In this document: positions 23,596-31,685 of the stretch, piece after piece
How positions within the stretch are numbered: position 1 is the stretch's first letter
Layout of the letters: each line of letters begins with the position of its first letter
NCBI GenBank assembly: GCA_965203435.1
Contig: CBDBCU010000001.1
Location: forward strand, 483,502 to 547,501
Direction: 5' to 3'
DNA length: 64,000 nt
Origin: CBDBCU01 sp965203435
Lineage (GTDB): Bacteria; Chloroflexota; Dehalococcoidia; Lucifugimonadales; UBA3495
The notes under the pieces: model-generated
The model's database searches: none
Told to the model about the DNA's origin: nothing
Seen by the model: the letters and a program-made list of their open reading frames with translations, nothing else
Translations under genes and position numbers: made by a program

Positions 23596-25563
23596 TTATT
23601 CCTCAGCCAAAGCCGCCGCCAACCCCGGCACATATTCGGCCCCGGCCGGGGCGGTCAGAGAGGAGCCGGTCAAATCCGCGCCCAAGGGTTCATACCGCCC
23701 GCCCAAATGTTCCGCCAGAAATGCCTCGGTCACGGCAAAGAAGGACAAGTTGTTTTCCGGGCGGGCAAAGCCGTGGCCCTCGTCCGGGTACAGAATATAA
23801 GAAACCGGGATGTTCTTTTCCTGCATGGCCGCCACGATCTGATCCGACTCCGACTGCTTGACCCGGGGATCGTTGGCCCCCTGCCCAATCAGCAGCGGGC
23901 GGCGGATGTGGTCGGCATAGGTCAGCGGCGAGCGGGTCAGCAGAAAGGCCCGCCCCTCCTCGGTGCGGTAATCGCCGACCCGGCTGGTGAACAGGTCAAT
24001 CTGCGGCTGCCAGTAAGGGGGAATGGTGTTCATCAGGGTTATCAGGTTGGACGGGCCGACGATGTCCACGCCGCAGGCAAAGACTTCCGGGGTGAAAGTC
24101 ATTCCGACCAGGGCCGCATAGCCGCCATAGCTGCCGCCCAGGATGGCAACCCGGGCCGGGTCGGCAATGCCCTGAGCCACGGCCCACTGCACCGCGTCCA
24201 GCAGGTCATCATGCATCTTGCCGCCCCATTCCCGATTGCCGGCGTTGATAAATCCCTTGCCAAAGCCAGTGGAACCGCGGAAGTTGACGCTCAGCACGGC
24301 GTAGCCCCGGTTCGCCAGTAGCTGAAAGACCGGGTTGTAGCCCCATTCATCCCGCGCCCAGGGGCCGCCGTGGACCAGCAAGGCCATCGGCAGCGGCTGC
24401 CGGGGCCGGCCGGCATTATCCGGGTCGGCTTCCCGGGGCAGGGAATAGTAGCAAACCAGGTTCAGCCCATCCCGGGCCGGGATGGTGGCCGGATGATTTT
24501 TGACCAGCGGCAATCCTTCCAGAGCCGCCCGGTTGGTGAACAGGAATTGAGCTTCCCGCCTTGCCCGCAGATAGCGGTAATAACGCACCGGGTCATCATC
24601 CAGCAGATAGGCTACAATCCAGCAGCTGTCGTCCCGGGTGCGGCTCAGCACTTCCAGATCCCCGTCGGCCACCGTGGCCAGAAATTCCAGGTCGGCGGCG
24701 ATGGCGTCATCCAACACCTGCCATTCCTTGCGTTCCGCGGTAAAGGCCACGGCCTGCACCGTCTTTTCCGTGGGATGGGACAGGGTATCGCTGACATCGG
24801 CCCGGTCCGCGGCGGCCAGGGTGGTGGCAACGCCGCTGGGCAAGTGAACCGATTTCAGAGCCGCCGTATCCCGGCCGCGGCTGTCGGTCAAATACAGGGT
24901 TTCCCCGGAACGGTCAAAGCCCACCGGCATCGTGGTCAGGCTGTCCTCCGGCCCCACGGCGATGTAGGGTATCCAATCGCCGCCATCGACTCTTTCCAGA
25001 TATTCCGCGCCGCCATCGGCAGTCATCCGCACCGCAAAGCGCACCCGGAAATCGTCATCGGTAACGAACCCGGCAAAGCCGTCGTTCTGCAATAGCAGAG
25101 ACCGCTCTCCGGTGGTCAGGTCAATGCGGTAAAGATCGTGGAACTGAGGATCCCGGTCATTCAATCCGACCAGCAGCTGGCCGGGATGTTGGGGGCTGGC
25201 TTCTTGAATCTGGGCGTGGATGTTCTCCAGCGGCGTCAAGTCGAGGATTTCCCCGGAGGCCAGTTGGACGGCGTAAAGCCGCCAGTTTTCATCGCCGCCC
25301 ACATCCTGCAAATAGATGATGTGCGCCGCGGTGTAAGCCCAGCCGTAGATGCGGATGCCGCGCCCGGTGTCCCGGGTAACCGGCCGGGCCGCCGTCGGGT
25401 TATCGGCCGGGGCGACCCATACATTCAGCACGCCGTCCAGGGGGGCCAGCCAGCTGATGTTAGCCCCGTCCGGGCTGATTTGGGCCGACGCCTTGTCCGG
25501 ATTGCCGAACAGCAGTTGGCGGGGAATCAACTGGGTAACTTCCCCGGTAGTGGGTAAAGGCAT
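23596..25563 (-). CDS. S9 family prolyl-oligopeptidase-type serine peptidase
   Basis: A 655-residue peptidase. The N-terminal two thirds form a propeller with TolB/DPP-like blades (NISWLAPLDGVLNVWVAPAD, IIYLQDVGGDENWRLYAV). The C-terminal hydrolase domain has LLVHGGPWARDEWGYNP, the nucleophile elbow GGSYGGY, GANDPRVKQSESD with the Asp, and the His in DEGHGFARPENN. This is the acylaminoacyl-peptidase/DPP-IV group that trims short peptides. No signal peptide is visible, so it should be cytoplasmic. It stands as a single gene. Confidence 0.93.
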   Translation of the reverse strand: MPLPTTGEVTQLIPRQLLFGNPDKASAQISPDGANISWLAPLDGVLNVWVAPADNPTAARPVTRDTGRGIRIYGWAYTAAHIIYLQDVGGDENWRLYAVQLASGEILDLTPLENIHAQIQEASPQHPGQLLVGLNDRDPQFHDLYRIDLTTGERSLLLQNDGFAGFVTDDDFRVRFAVRMTADGGAEYLERVDGGDWIPYIAVGPEDSLTTMPVGFDRSGETLYLTDSRGRDTAALKSVHLPSGVATTLAAADRADVSDTLSHPTEKTVQAVAFTAERKEWQVLDDAIAADLEFLATVADGDLEVLSRTRDDSCWIVAYLLDDDPVRYYRYLRARREAQFLFTNRAALEGLPLVKNHPATIPARDGLNLVCYYSLPREADPDNAGRPRQPLPMALLVHGGPWARDEWGYNPVFQLLANRGYAVLSVNFRGSTGFGKGFINAGNREWGGKMHDDLLDAVQWAVAQGIADPARVAILGGSYGGYAALVGMTFTPEVFACGVDIVGPSNLITLMNTIPPYWQPQIDLFTSRVGDYRTEEGRAFLLTRSPLTYADHIRRPLLIGQGANDPRVKQSESDQIVAAMQEKNIPVSYILYPDEGHGFARPENNLSFFAVTEAFLAEHLGGRYEPLGADLTGSSLTAPAGAEYVPGLAAALAEE

Positions 25564-25609
25564 AACTGTGGTTGCTCCTTTATATGTTTCCCTTTGCTGG
25601 CGGCGGTTC

Positions 25610-25710
25610 CATCCTTCAACAAGTTCAGGATGAGCGGAAATTTGCGGCCGGCAAGTTTAGGATAACCTCTCAACAAGTTCAGGATGAGCGGAAATTTGCG
25701 GCCGGCAAAG
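25610..25710. repeat. Repeat core duplicated with its tail (54-bp direct repeat)
   Basis: Cores at 25610-25637 and 25662-25691 have the same orientation and the same tail GAAATTTGCGGCCGGCAA. The matched stretches begin at 25616 and 25670, a spacing of 54 bases. It separates the S9 peptidase gene from the thioredoxin-like gene. Confidence 0.75.
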
Positions 25711-25742
25711 GGAATCCTTTTATGGGTATCCCCACCTGGCGG

Positions 25743-26423
25743 CTAGCTGTCCACACCGCCTATGGGGATGGCGGACAAGTCGGCGCCGGTTTCAGCCAGC
25801 AGGTTGCGAATGTGCAATTCCGTTTCCTGATAAGCCCCTTCGCCAATGTGGTGGTAGCGGATAATGCCCTGGGCGTCAATCAGGAACTTGTGCGGCCAGT
25901 AGCGGTTGTTATAGGCCCGCCAAGTCTGAAAATCGTTGTCCATCGCCACCGGCCAAGTTACCTTAAGCCGGGGCAGGGCTTCCCGCACATTGTCCTCCCG
26001 TTTCTCAAAGGCAAACTCCGGGGAATGGACGCCCACCACGACCAAGCCCTGGCCGGCGTACTTGTCATACCAGTCCCTTACATACGGCAGGGTGCGCTGG
26101 CAGTTAATTCAAGAGTAGGTCCAGATGTCCACCAATACCACCTGGCCGCGCAGGTCGGCCATAGCCAGGGGTTCGCTGTTCAGCCAAGCAGTAATGCCCC
26201 GAAACTCCGGGGCCGGCTTGGTACCGGGCGGCGTAACCAGGGTGGGCGTGGGGGAGGGCGGCTCCGGGACTGCGATTTGGCGCGCCACGGATTGAGCCGC
26301 ATCACTATCAGAACTGCCGGCCGGTTGGATTAACCACAGGCTGGCAACCACCGCCGCCAGCAGAAGTACGGCGGCGGTTAAGGGCAACCAGTTTTTGACC
26401 GGGGAAAGGATGGGACGGTTCAT
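25743..26423 (-). CDS. Membrane-anchored TlpA/redoxin-type thioredoxin-fold protein with probable selenocysteine (UxxC)
   Basis: Read through one in-frame TGA (26109-26111), this is a 226-residue thioredoxin-fold protein. A signal anchor (WLPLTAAVLLLAAVVASLWL, residues 12-31) and a Pro/Thr linker lead to PAPEFRGITAWLNSEPL, VVLVDIWTYS-U105-INC108-QRTLPYVRDWY, VVGVHSPEFAFEKR and WPHKFLIDAQGIIRYHHIGEG. Relatives have WTYxCINC, so UGA replaces exactly the first, nucleophilic Cys of the CxxC. A SECIS-like hairpin lies right after the UGA. ATG 26423 is chosen over an upstream ATG at 26513 that arises in a repeat. It would be an extracytoplasmic thiol/selenol oxidoreductase. A nonsense mutation of TGC/TGT is the alternative. 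Confidence 0.75.
26068..26102 (-). promoter_or_regulatory. Putative bacterial SECIS hairpin
   Basis: Starting 6 bases after the UGA, TGCCAG (26102-26097) pairs with CTGGTA (26073-26068), with one G-U, and CCCT (26092-26089) pairs with AGGG (26078-26075), leaving a 10-base loop that begins with G. The apical loop begins 20 bases after the UGA. A loop 16-37 bases downstream with G in its first two positions is the known pattern of bacterial SECIS elements read by SelB. Confidence 0.6.
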
Positions 26424-26481
26424 TAAGGGAGCGCCTTTCGGGTGGTTGCGGGAATGGAAAGATGGGTTATCCCGGCGATTC

Positions 26482-26551
26482 CGTTCTGTTATGGGGTATT
26501 CATCCTTCAACAAGTTCAGGATGAGCGGATTGGATACCCCCCAATAGAACG
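26482..26551. repeat. Interspersed hairpin element with long arms
   Basis: The core (26499-26528) sits between arms CGTTCTGTTATGGGGTA (26482-26498) and TACCCCCCAATAGAACG (26535-26551). These pair at 15 of 17 positions, counting one G-U. Confidence 0.8.
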
Positions 26552-26635
26552 AATTAACCCGCCCTGCTGTTGATTACGCCGGGAATGGCGGATTGGATGC
26601 CGGCGGGATTGGGTATCCCCAATCGCCGGCCGCGC

Positions 26636-27835
26636 CTAGTCTGCCGGAACCGGCTCCGCTATCCGGGTTTCTTTGCTGGCGAAAGCCGGCATTACCTCTT
26701 TAGCCAGCCAATCCAGTTGCTCTACGATGACCCGCTGGGGAGTGCCTACCGGGTGACTCATCCCGACCCGTTCCAAGCCGGGATAGGTAGCCTCCAGTTC
26801 TTTGAGCTGCTCGATAATCCGTTCCGGCGGCCCGCAGAGAAAGCCTTGCCGCTCGACCGCCCGCTCAATGGTGGGCAAGCCGGACGTGGGGGCGCGGCGG
26901 GGATCGCCCATCGCATCAATCTGATCGTCGCTCAGCGAGCGCACCAGGCGCAGGGGGCCGAACATTTTGAGGTTTTCCTCGTAGTATTTGGCGGCTTCCT
27001 TGATGGCCTGTTCCTGGGTATCCGCCAGGTAGAAGTGGAAACCGATGCTCAAATCCTCGCCCAGTTGCGCGTCTGCCCGGCCGTGGCGCACCAGGGCGTC
27101 CCGGTAGGCGGAGATGACATCGTAGATGGCGCCGCCCTCGGAAACGCCGCCGCCAATCATCCCCTTGATGCCGTGTTTCGCCATAAAGTCCAAGGCCCGG
27201 GGCGTGGCGCTCTGGATGGGCTGCCAGGTTTCCACCGGCAAATTACGCGGCCGCGGCACCAGGGTTATCTCCTCCAGCTGATAGCCCCGATAGGGTACGG
27301 CCGGCGGCACGGTGTAATACTTGCCTTTATGGGCAAAGGAACGCTGGTTGAAGGACTTGAGGATCAGCTCCACCTGTTCCTCGAACAGGTCCCGATTGGC
27401 CGCCTGATCCAGTAGGGGCGCGCCAAAGGTTTCCACTTCCCGGGTATGGTAGCCGCGGCCCACGCCAAAGATAACCCGCCCGTTGGTCAGAATGTCGGCG
27501 GTGGCAAAATCCTCGGCTAGGCGCAGGGGATTCCACATAGGGGTAATGTTGAAACCGCAGCCGAAGTTGAGGTTTTGGGTCAGGTGGGCCAGATGGACAT
27601 TGAGCAGCAGCAGGTTGGGGATGCACTCGTAGCCCTCCGGCTGAAAGTGATGCTCGGCCATCCACAGGGTATCGTAGCCGCCGGCGTCCATAACCTCGGC
27701 AATGGCCTGGGCCTTGTCAAAGACGGTGGTCAGATACGCGTCGGAAAAGGAACGCTCGTTCACCGCCGTGCCGCCGTAGCCCACATTGTCCATATCCACA
27801 TGGCCGGCGTACAGGCTGTCAAACTTGGCAATCAT
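26636..27835 (-). CDS. LLM class flavin-dependent oxidoreductase
   Basis: A 399-residue luciferase-like monooxygenase with a TIM-barrel fold. Family marks are FDKAQAIAEVMDAGGYDTLWMAEHHF, NPLRLAEDFATADILTNGRVIFGVGRGYH, and LVPRPRNLPVETWQPIQS. It should use FMN (or F420) to oxidise an organic substrate with oxygen, in the cytoplasm. ATG 27835 has GAAAGGAGG upstream. It is a monocistronic gene with its own promoter. Many copies of this family are known from SAR202 Chloroflexota, where they are proposed to attack recalcitrant organic matter; the substrate here is not known. Confidence 0.92.
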   Translation of the reverse strand: MIAKFDSLYAGHVDMDNVGYGGTAVNERSFSDAYLTTVFDKAQAIAEVMDAGGYDTLWMAEHHFQPEGYECIPNLLLLNVHLAHLTQNLNFGCGFNITPMWNPLRLAEDFATADILTNGRVIFGVGRGYHTREVETFGAPLLDQAANRDLFEEQVELILKSFNQRSFAHKGKYYTVPPAVPYRGYQLEEITLVPRPRNLPVETWQPIQSATPRALDFMAKHGIKGMIGGGVSEGGAIYDVISAYRDALVRHGRADAQLGEDLSIGFHFYLADTQEQAIKEAAKYYEENLKMFGPLRLVRSLSDDQIDAMGDPRRAPTSGLPTIERAVERQGFLCGPPERIIEQLKELEATYPGLERVGMSHPVGTPQRVIVEQLDWLAKEVMPAFASKETRIAEPVPAD

Positions 27836-27875
27836 TCCGGGCCTCCTTTCGGCGGGAAGGGTTATGTTGACCGGA

Positions 27876-27904
27876 ATTATAGTTTATTGGCGGCTTGCCG
27901 GCAA
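27876..27904 (-). promoter_or_regulatory. Promoter of the LLM oxidoreductase gene
   Basis: TTGCCG (27899-27904) and a perfect TATAAT (27876-27881) on the minus strand with 17-base spacing; predicted start about 35 bases before the ATG. Confidence 0.7.
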
Positions 27905-27950
27905 TGCGCCGGCTATAGCGGCTCGGTTTGCTTGCCGGGCATTCGTCTTT

Positions 27951-27993
27951 CAATCAGTTCAGGATTACCCTTCAACCAGTTCAGGGTGAGCGG
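27951..27993. repeat. Two overlapping diverged repeat half-cores
   Basis: CGTCTTTCAATCAGTTCAGGA is followed directly by CCCTTCAACCAGTTCAGGG and GAGCGG, two drifted copies in tandem. Flanking CCGGGCATTCGTCTTTC and GAAAGATGCCGGG partly pair, keeping the hairpin form. Confidence 0.55.
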
Positions 27994-28023
27994 AAAGATG
28001 CCGGGATGACGGCAATGCGCCGG

Positions 28024-29301
28024 CTACAGCCGCCGCAAGCGCGGCAGGATTATGCCCATTATTACCGCCAGGGCGATCAGGGCGGCTCCGTTGACCAGCA
28101 GGGCCACCCGGGCGTTGGTCGCCTCGGCCAGATAGCCCCCTTCCATTTGTCCCAAGGGGGCCGCGCCAATGCCGATAATCCAGGAGCCCATAGCCCGGCC
28201 GCGTTCCTGATTGGATACGCTGAACTGCATCAGGGCGTGATGCAGGATGTCGGTAGCCGAGGCCATCAGGTTGATAAAGATTACAAAGAGGACGGCGACC
28301 CAGAAAGTCGGCGATTGGGACAGCATAATCTGGCCCAAGCCGAACAGGGCGATAATGGTCAGCAGCAGCAGGCCGCGGCGGCGCAGCCGTTCCAATCCCA
28401 CTACCGCAAAGACGCCCAGCGCGCTGCCCAGGAAACGAAAGGCGGTGAGCAATCCCAGGCCGGCCGCCCCCACGCCCAGCACCTCTACCGCCAGCAACGG
28501 CAGCATTACCTGATGGGAAAAGCCCAGGATTTCCGCTCCGGCGGTGGAAATTATCAGGCTGAGCATTACCCGGTTGTTTTTCAGGGCACGGAAATAGTTG
28601 AGCAGGTTTTCCAACAGCGGCTCCCGCACTCGGGGGGCGGCCGCGCCGGCCTGCCGCAACCAGCGCATCACGACCAAGCCGGCCAGATAGGTCAAGCCCA
28701 TCACCAGAAAGGCGGCGGCCGGCCCCTGCCAGGCAATCAGGCCGCCGGTGATTAGGGAGCCGAAAATGCCGCCGGTCCATTGGGCCAGGGAAACCAGGGC
28801 AATACCGTTGACCGCCCGCCGCGGCCCCACAATGTCATAGACATAGACCTGCCGGGCGGTCATATAAAAGGCTTGGGCCACTCCCATCAGAAAAGTGGAT
28901 GCCAGCAGCAGGCCGACCAGCAGCGCGCCGCCGTTGGCTGCGGTCAGCCGGCTATCGAACAAGGCCCAAGCCATCAGCAGGGACAGGGTCAGCATTGCGG
29001 CGCAGGCATAGCGCATTATCCGCCGCCGGTCAAAGCGGTCGGCAAGGGAGCCGGCGGCCAGGCCCACGACCAGGTTGGGCAGGGAGCGGACGGCGTAGAT
29101 GACGCCGACCATTCCGGCAGAACCGGTCAAATCCAGAATCAGCCAGCCCAACAGCACCTGCTGCATCCCCCAGCCCAGTTGATTGGCTACGGTGGACAGC
29201 CAGAGGGTACGAAAGTCCGGGTAGCGCAGGGCGGCCAGCCGCCGGGTCACATAAGAGGGACGGCGGCGGCGGGGAAAGGGCGTGGGGGAAAGGGCGGACA
29301 T
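28024..29301 (-). CDS. Major facilitator superfamily transporter
   Basis: A 425-residue MFS permease with about 12 hydrophobic segments, such as VLLGWLILDLTGSAGMVGVIYAV, ANGGALLVGLLLASTFLMGVAQAF, and VALLVNGAALIALAVIMGIIL. LAAGSLADRFDRRRIM is the MFS loop 2-3 signature (G-x-L-a-D-r-x-g-r-r). It resembles the MFS_3/EntS-like group of exporters. I prefer ATG 29301; an in-frame ATG at 29358 adds 19 residues and would crowd the divergent gene. Substrate unknown, possibly drug or siderophore-like export. Confidence 0.85.
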   Translation of the reverse strand: MSALSPTPFPRRRRPSYVTRRLAALRYPDFRTLWLSTVANQLGWGMQQVLLGWLILDLTGSAGMVGVIYAVRSLPNLVVGLAAGSLADRFDRRRIMRYACAAMLTLSLLMAWALFDSRLTAANGGALLVGLLLASTFLMGVAQAFYMTARQVYVYDIVGPRRAVNGIALVSLAQWTGGIFGSLITGGLIAWQGPAAAFLVMGLTYLAGLVVMRWLRQAGAAAPRVREPLLENLLNYFRALKNNRVMLSLIISTAGAEILGFSHQVMLPLLAVEVLGVGAAGLGLLTAFRFLGSALGVFAVVGLERLRRRGLLLLTIIALFGLGQIMLSQSPTFWVAVLFVIFINLMASATDILHHALMQFSVSNQERGRAMGSWIIGIGAAPLGQMEGGYLAEATNARVALLVNGAALIALAVIMGIILPRLRRL

Positions 29302-29387
29302 AGGGCAACGATAGCGGTCTGAACGCCGATTTTCAACTTTGCCGTCAAAAGCTTGCATTGCCGGTTTATTTCTGGCAATATAGGAAT

Positions 29388-30293
29388 ATGCGTATTGGAG
29401 CTTTCGAACTAGCGGAGCCTTTGCCGGAACTGCGGGATCCCCACGCCTTTGCCATGATTCGCCCTTGGGTGGATGTGGGCAGCGTGGGAACTTTGACGCT
29501 GAGCCGTCTGGAGCGGTTTCTCAAGGCCCGGGATCTGGGCAAACTGGCCCGGCCCGGCAATTACTTTGACTTTACCCGCTACCGCCCCAACATCCGGATG
29601 ATGCACGGGGAGCGGCAGGTTACGGTGCCGAACAGTTACCTGCGCTACGCCAAAACCGAGGAAGGGCCGGACTACCTCTTTCTCCATCTGCTGGAACCCC
29701 ACGCCGCCAGCGAGGAATATACCGATTCCGTGCTGGAAGTGATTAAGCACTTCGGTATCCAACGCTATTGCCGGATTGGGGCGATGTATGACGCCGTTCC
29801 CCATACCCGCCCGCTGCTGGTTACCGGTTCCTTGGGCAATGTGCCGCAGCTGAAAGCCGTGCCCAATCTGAAACTGCGCCGCAGCAACTACCAGGGGCCG
29901 ACCACCATTATGAACCTGGTTTCCGAGGGCGTGGATCGGATGGAAATTGAGACCATCAACTTTATGGTGCATCTGCCCCAGTATCTGCAACTGGAGGAGG
30001 ACTATACCGGGGCTTGCCGGATGATTGAGTGCATTTCCTCGGTATATGCCAACATTCCCGCGGACCTGTTGCCCCTCCGCCGGGGGCAGCGGCAGTACCG
30101 GGAATTGAGTTCGGCGGTGGAGCGCAACTCCGAGCTGAAGTCCCTGATTGAGCAGATGGAAGCCTACTATGACGCCCAGCAAGAGGAGGAGGAAGCGGAG
30201 GCGGCCGGCGTCTCCGAGGTCAACCTTTCCCCGGAAATCGAGCGCTTCCTCAGCGAGTTGGGCGAGCAGATGGAAAGCGACGGGGAAAGGTAA
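29388..30293 (+). CDS. PAC2 family protein (proteasome assembly chaperone-like)
   Basis: A 301-residue PAC2-family protein. MRIGAFELAEPLPELRDPHAFAMIRPWVDVGSVGTLTLSRLERFL matches the start of the family. IGAMYDAVPHTRPLLVTGS and YQGPTTIMNLV follow, and the C-terminus is an acidic helical stretch (QQEEEEAEAAG). PAC2 proteins in bacteria are of unknown function; the eukaryotic relative helps assemble proteasomes. ATG 29388 fits the family; AGGA is unusually close to it. It is divergent from the MFS gene. Confidence 0.8.
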   Translation: MRIGAFELAEPLPELRDPHAFAMIRPWVDVGSVGTLTLSRLERFLKARDLGKLARPGNYFDFTRYRPNIRMMHGERQVTVPNSYLRYAKTEEGPDYLFLHLLEPHAASEEYTDSVLEVIKHFGIQRYCRIGAMYDAVPHTRPLLVTGSLGNVPQLKAVPNLKLRRSNYQGPTTIMNLVSEGVDRMEIETINFMVHLPQYLQLEEDYTGACRMIECISSVYANIPADLLPLRRGQRQYRELSSAVERNSELKSLIEQMEAYYDAQQEEEEAEAAGVSEVNLSPEIERFLSELGEQMESDGER

Positions 30294-30323
30294 AGGGCGG
30301 TTAAACCTTTGACATCCCGTTCG

Positions 30324-30391
30324 GTTCGGTGATGGCGTATCGCTCCGTTCATCCTGAACTTGTTGAAGGACGGATACACCACTAACGGAAC
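30324..30391. repeat. Interspersed hairpin element after the PAC2 gene
   Basis: The core (30344-30372, reverse orientation) lies between arms running from GGTTCGGTGATGGCGTAT (30323-30340) to ATACACCACTAACGGAAC (30374-30391). Most positions pair, with a few mismatches or a bulge. Convergent genes meet here, so it may also stop transcription. Confidence 0.7.
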
Positions 30392-30403
30392 AGCCCCCCG
30401 CTT

Positions 30404-30742
30404 CTACCCCCCGGATATGGCGCAGCCGGGGGTTTTTCTTTCCGGGAAACGGCGGCAGCGGCCGGGCCGGTCGGCATAAATGCGGCAGGCAAAGGTATCC
30501 GGGTGCAGCATCGGGCAGCGTTCTCCGGGATAGTCGGCAAAGCGCAGCCAACCACTGCCGTCCGGCCGCCGGGCAACCGCCACCGTCAAGCCCAAGGCCA
30601 CGGCCCGCCGCTTAAAGTCATCGACTTCCGCCGCCGTCAATTCCAGCAGCAACGGCCCCCGGCAACACCCGGCCCGACATTCGGCCATACAGATACGGCT
30701 GGCCTGTTCCGCCGTCAAGCCGGGAATAAGAAAGGATGGCAT
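30404..30742 (-). CDS. YkgJ family cysteine-cluster protein
   Basis: A 112-residue Cys-rich protein. CMAECRAGCC near the N-terminus, then GERCPMLHPDTFACRIYADRPGRCRRFP, give the CxxxCxxxCC...C...C...C pattern of the YkgJ (UPF0153) family, thought to bind a metal or Fe-S cluster. The role is unknown. It lies between the PAC2 gene (convergent) and tRNA-Met. Confidence 0.85.
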   Translation of the reverse strand: MPSFLIPGLTAEQASRICMAECRAGCCRGPLLLELTAAEVDDFKRRAVALGLTVAVARRPDGSGWLRFADYPGERCPMLHPDTFACRIYADRPGRCRRFPERKTPGCAISGG

Positions 30743-30807
30743 AGCGCGCTCGTCCGGTAGTTTCGGATTATGGTCGGGGAAAGGGGATTAGGGGGAAAGC
30801 CGGGGAA

Positions 30808-30882
30808 TGGTGGCGACGGATGGATTCGAACCAACGACCTAGCGCTTATGAAGCGCCCGCTCTGCCGCTGAGCTACGTCGCC
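30808..30882 (-). tRNA. tRNA-Met (anticodon CAT)
   Basis: On the minus strand the acceptor GGCGACG pairs with CGTCGCC, then discriminator A and an encoded CCA. The D arm is GCTCAGCGGCAGAGC, the anticodon loop TTCATAA with anticodon CAT, and the T arm GTTGGTTCGAATCCATC. It looks like an elongator tRNA-Met; a tRNA-Ile2 with modified C34 cannot be fully excluded by sequence. Confidence 0.93.
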
Positions 30883-30931
30883 ACCTAGAGGGATGCGCCG
30901 GCCAGCCGCCTTGCGCTATCCCGGAATATCC

Positions 30932-30960
30932 ATAATAAACCGGAAGGGCGGCAAAGTCAA
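30932..30960 (-). promoter_or_regulatory. Promoter of tRNA-Met
   Basis: TTGACT (30955-30960) and TATTAT (30932-30937) on the minus strand with a 17-base spacer, about 45 bases before the tRNA 5' end. Confidence 0.7.
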
Positions 30961-30981
30961 TGGGGCGGAGGCGGAAAAAAT

Positions 30982-31140
30982 AGGGCTATCGTATATATAA
31001 ACCGTCCTTCCCGCGCAAGCGGGAATCCAGTGGTTGCTTGCCGAGGATGCGGCATTATAGGGCAGTACCGTTCTGGATTCCCGCTTACGCGGGAAGGACG
31101 GTAGGGGCAACGGGAAGGACGGTTCTATGTGCGATAGCCT
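30982..31140. mobile_element. MITE-like element with ~31-bp terminal inverted repeats
   Basis: The ends AGGGCTATCG...AACCGTCCTTCCCG (30982-31013) and CGGGAAGGACGGTT...GCGATAGCCT (31110-31140) are near-perfect inverted repeats. Inside lie one GATTCCCGC-family copy (31001-31030) and one inverted copy (31072-31102). It carries no coding sequence. With a neighbouring hairpin it fills most of the 30883-31267 gap. Confidence 0.65.
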
Positions 31141-31155
31141 TGGCCCGGCCGCCGC

Positions 31156-31201
31156 CAATCCGCTCATCCTGAACTTGTTGAAGGATGGGAAATTGGGATT
31201 G
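31156..31201. repeat. Interspersed hairpin element, short arms
   Basis: A perfect core in reverse orientation (31160-31188), flanked by CAATCC (31156-31161) and GGATTG (31196-31201), which can pair. Confidence 0.7.
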
Positions 31202-31267
31202 CTGAATCCAAAGGGCAGCACACCCGCCCCCTTTGCCTTACCTTGACGCGGCTATTAAGATAAGCCT

Positions 31268-31654
31268 ATGAATGGGCAAGACAAGACAGCCGCGGATTTG
31301 GCGGCCGATACCCAAACCCTGTTGGCGGAAACGGCGGCCGCCTTGGGGCAAATCCTGGCCGCATTGGCGGCCCGGCTGCGACCCTTTCCCGCTTTTCTGG
31401 GGATGGCATCGGTGCAAGCGGTGGAGCTGGAGCCGCCACGGACTCCGGCCCGGGATTTGGGTTGCATGGTGGTAACGCCGGAGGGGCGCATCTGCCAACT
31501 GGATTTGCGGGCCATGCCGGGGATAGCCGGCCTGACCGAAACGGAGGCGGTAGAGGAGTTTTCCGAGGCGGAGTTGAGCGCGGCGGAATATATCCTCTAC
31601 GCCGCCACGGCCATTGAACTGCTGGCGGCGGAACTGCGGCGGCGAGGGCAGTAG
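31268..31654 (+). CDS. Hypothetical protein
   Basis: A 128-residue acidic, Ala-rich protein that I do not recognise. The N-terminal third (LAADTQTLLAETAAALGQILAAL) and the C-terminal third (EEFSEAELSAAEYILYAATAIELLAAELRRR) should be helical. The middle (FLGMASVQAVELEPPRTPARDLGCMVVTPEGRICQLDLRAM) looks like a small beta unit. There is no signal or membrane segment. Codon use fits its neighbours and the frame is complete, so it is likely real, though no strong ribosome site precedes ATG 31268. Confidence 0.55.
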   Translation: MNGQDKTAADLAADTQTLLAETAAALGQILAALAARLRPFPAFLGMASVQAVELEPPRTPARDLGCMVVTPEGRICQLDLRAMPGIAGLTETEAVEEFSEAELSAAEYILYAATAIELLAAELRRRGQ

Positions 31655-31685
31655 AAACCGGGCTGATTAGCCCATCCGAGGGGCG

